From: Chloroflexota bacterium
Lineage (GTDB): Bacteria; Chloroflexota; Anaerolineae; B4-G1
Length of the DNA stretch: 7,302 nucleotides
Assembly (NCBI GenBank): GCA_003648125.1
Contig: QMOE01000102.1
Span: 1-7,302, forward strand
Direction of reading: 5' to 3'
This document shows positions 6,509 to 7,302 of this stretch, one piece after another (the stretch's first letter is position 1; every line of letters begins with the position of its first letter). Under the pieces are notes generated by a model that had not been told where the DNA came from, ran no database searches, and saw only the letters and a list, made by a program, of their open reading frames with translations. The position numbers and the translations under genes were made by a program.

Positions 6509-6573
6509 CAGGCAAGATCCACTACCCGGCGCAAAAATTTGACGGACACCCACCTATCATCTCAATAAAGCCT

Positions 6574-7302
6574 ATGCAAAATCACACTACCGCATACCGC
6601 GAGCGCGGGTTACTCCTCATCGCTGCCGCCTTCCTCCTCGTCGGCAACCTCGCCCTTGCCATCCTCAACCCTCAATATCAAATCTCTAACTTGCTGCTCG
6701 CCTCCGCCATCTGGACGCTATCGTTCGCCGCTGCCCACATCTTTCTGAACCGCTACCTTCCCCAGCGCGACCCTATCCTACTGCCCGTGAGCGCGCTGCT
6801 GACAGGATGGGGTTTCCTATGCATCGAACGATTGGCGAGTAACTTTCTCCTCCGGCAAGCCGCCTGGCTGATCATTTCCATCACCGTGTTTCTGGCCGTC
6901 GTCCGGCTGGGCCGCGACCTGCGCTGGCTGCGGCGGTTCCGCTACACCTGGCTCTTTGGCGGGCTGGCGCTGCTGGCAACCACACTCGCCTTTGGCGTCA
7001 ACCCGTCTGGATACGGGCAGCGCCTTTGGTTGGGGGCATGGGGAATCTACTTCCAACCCTCCGAGCCGCTGAAACTCCTGATGGTCGTCTACCTGGCCTC
7101 CTACCTGGCCGAGAGAAAGGAATTACTCATCTCAGAAAGACAAAAGATCGGACGCTGGAAACTGCCCCCGCTGGCCTACGTCGGCCCGCTTCTGGCAATG
7201 TTCGGGCTGGCGATTGTGCTCCTGGCCTGGCAGCAAGACCTGGGCGCGGCCATGCTGTTCTTCTTCACTTTCCTGGCGATGCTCTACCTGGCGACCGGCC
7301 AG
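6574..7302 (+). CDS. FtsW/RodA/SpoVE-family (SEDS) peptidoglycan polymerase, 3' partial
   Basis: The frame is open for 243 codons from ATG 6574 to the window end. This is a polytopic membrane protein with hydrophobic segments at about 12-31, 38-58, 67-84, 96-111, 125-141, 168-179, 198-219 and 225-241. The SEDS hallmarks are RLWLGAWGIYFQPSEPLKL (150-168), containing the QPSE motif and conserved Glu164/Lys167, and QQDLGAAM (220-227), corresponding to the family's QPDLG(T/S) loop. SEDS proteins polymerise lipid II into glycan strands with a partner class B PBP; the catalytic Asp would lie beyond the window. QPSE sits about 50 residues later than in typical RodA, so there appear to be two extra N-terminal membrane helices. 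FtsW and RodA cannot be told apart here. No good Shine-Dalgarno precedes the ATG (sequence CAATAAAGCCT), and a -10-like TATCAT at 6555-6560 would imply a near-leaderless start. No better in-frame ATG or GTG is visible upstream. Confidence 0.9.
   Translation, partial: MQNHTTAYRERGLLLIAAAFLLVGNLALAILNPQYQISNLLLASAIWTLSFAAAHIFLNRYLPQRDPILLPVSALLTGWGFLCIERLASNFLLRQAAWLIISITVFLAVVRLGRDLRWLRRFRYTWLFGGLALLATTLAFGVNPSGYGQRLWLGAWGIYFQPSEPLKLLMVVYLASYLAERKELLISERQKIGRWKLPPLAYVGPLLAMFGLAIVLLAWQQDLGAAMLFFFTFLAMLYLATGQ

Noticed and set aside
6539..6560. TTGACG (6539-6544) and TATCAT (6555-6560) considered as a promoter for the ftsW/rodA-type gene
   Set aside because: The spacer is only 10 nt, far too short for sigma-70. 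TATCAT alone could serve as a -10, but no matching -35 is present at the right distance.

Overview
The window looks like a piece of chromosome from a filamentous or sediment/sludge Chloroflexota bacterium (Anaerolineae/Ardenticatenia-like). This placement is an inference. It rests on high GC, very large secreted proteins with DUF11-type beta-sandwich domains, a C-terminal YLPLVMR motif that I recall from Chloroflexota exoproteins, a LysM plus PA14 secreted protein, and short GTAGG...CCTAC palindromes between genes. No rRNA, tRNA, CRISPR array, transposase or phage gene is visible.

Layout. (1) Positions 1-3891, plus strand: one very long reading frame for a secreted, multi-domain surface protein, cut off at its 5' end by the window edge. 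It starts with a class I glutamine-amidotransferase-like (ThuA-like) domain, continues with DUF11-like domains and ends in a YIYLPLVMRDY tail. A single in-frame TGA at 2584-2586 splits it into two parts that stay in the same frame and keep the same protein character. (2) Positions 3892-4018: a compact repeat array between two convergent genes. It holds a 13-bp inverted repeat with a T tract (a terminator for the minus strand) and two 37-bp direct repeats 60 bp apart, each with a hairpin at its core. (3) Positions 4010-4960, minus strand: a class II fructose-bisphosphate aldolase whose stop codon lies inside the second repeat. (4) Positions 5015-6298, minus strand: a secreted LysM-LysM-PA14-PA14 protein, 54 bp upstream of the aldolase and probably transcribed with it. 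(5) Positions 6299-6573: a divergent intergenic region with a consensus -35/-10 promoter for the LysM gene and a second, nested palindromic element. (6) Positions 6574-7302, plus strand: the N-terminal two thirds or so of a FtsW/RodA/SpoVE-family peptidoglycan polymerase, cut off by the window end.

Functionally the window is mostly cell envelope: a giant exoprotein, a peptidoglycan/glycan-binding exoprotein and a SEDS cell-wall polymerase, with one central-carbon enzyme between them. The least ordinary points are the lone in-frame TGA and the two palindromic repeat families, which share GTAGG/CCTAC ends but have different cores.
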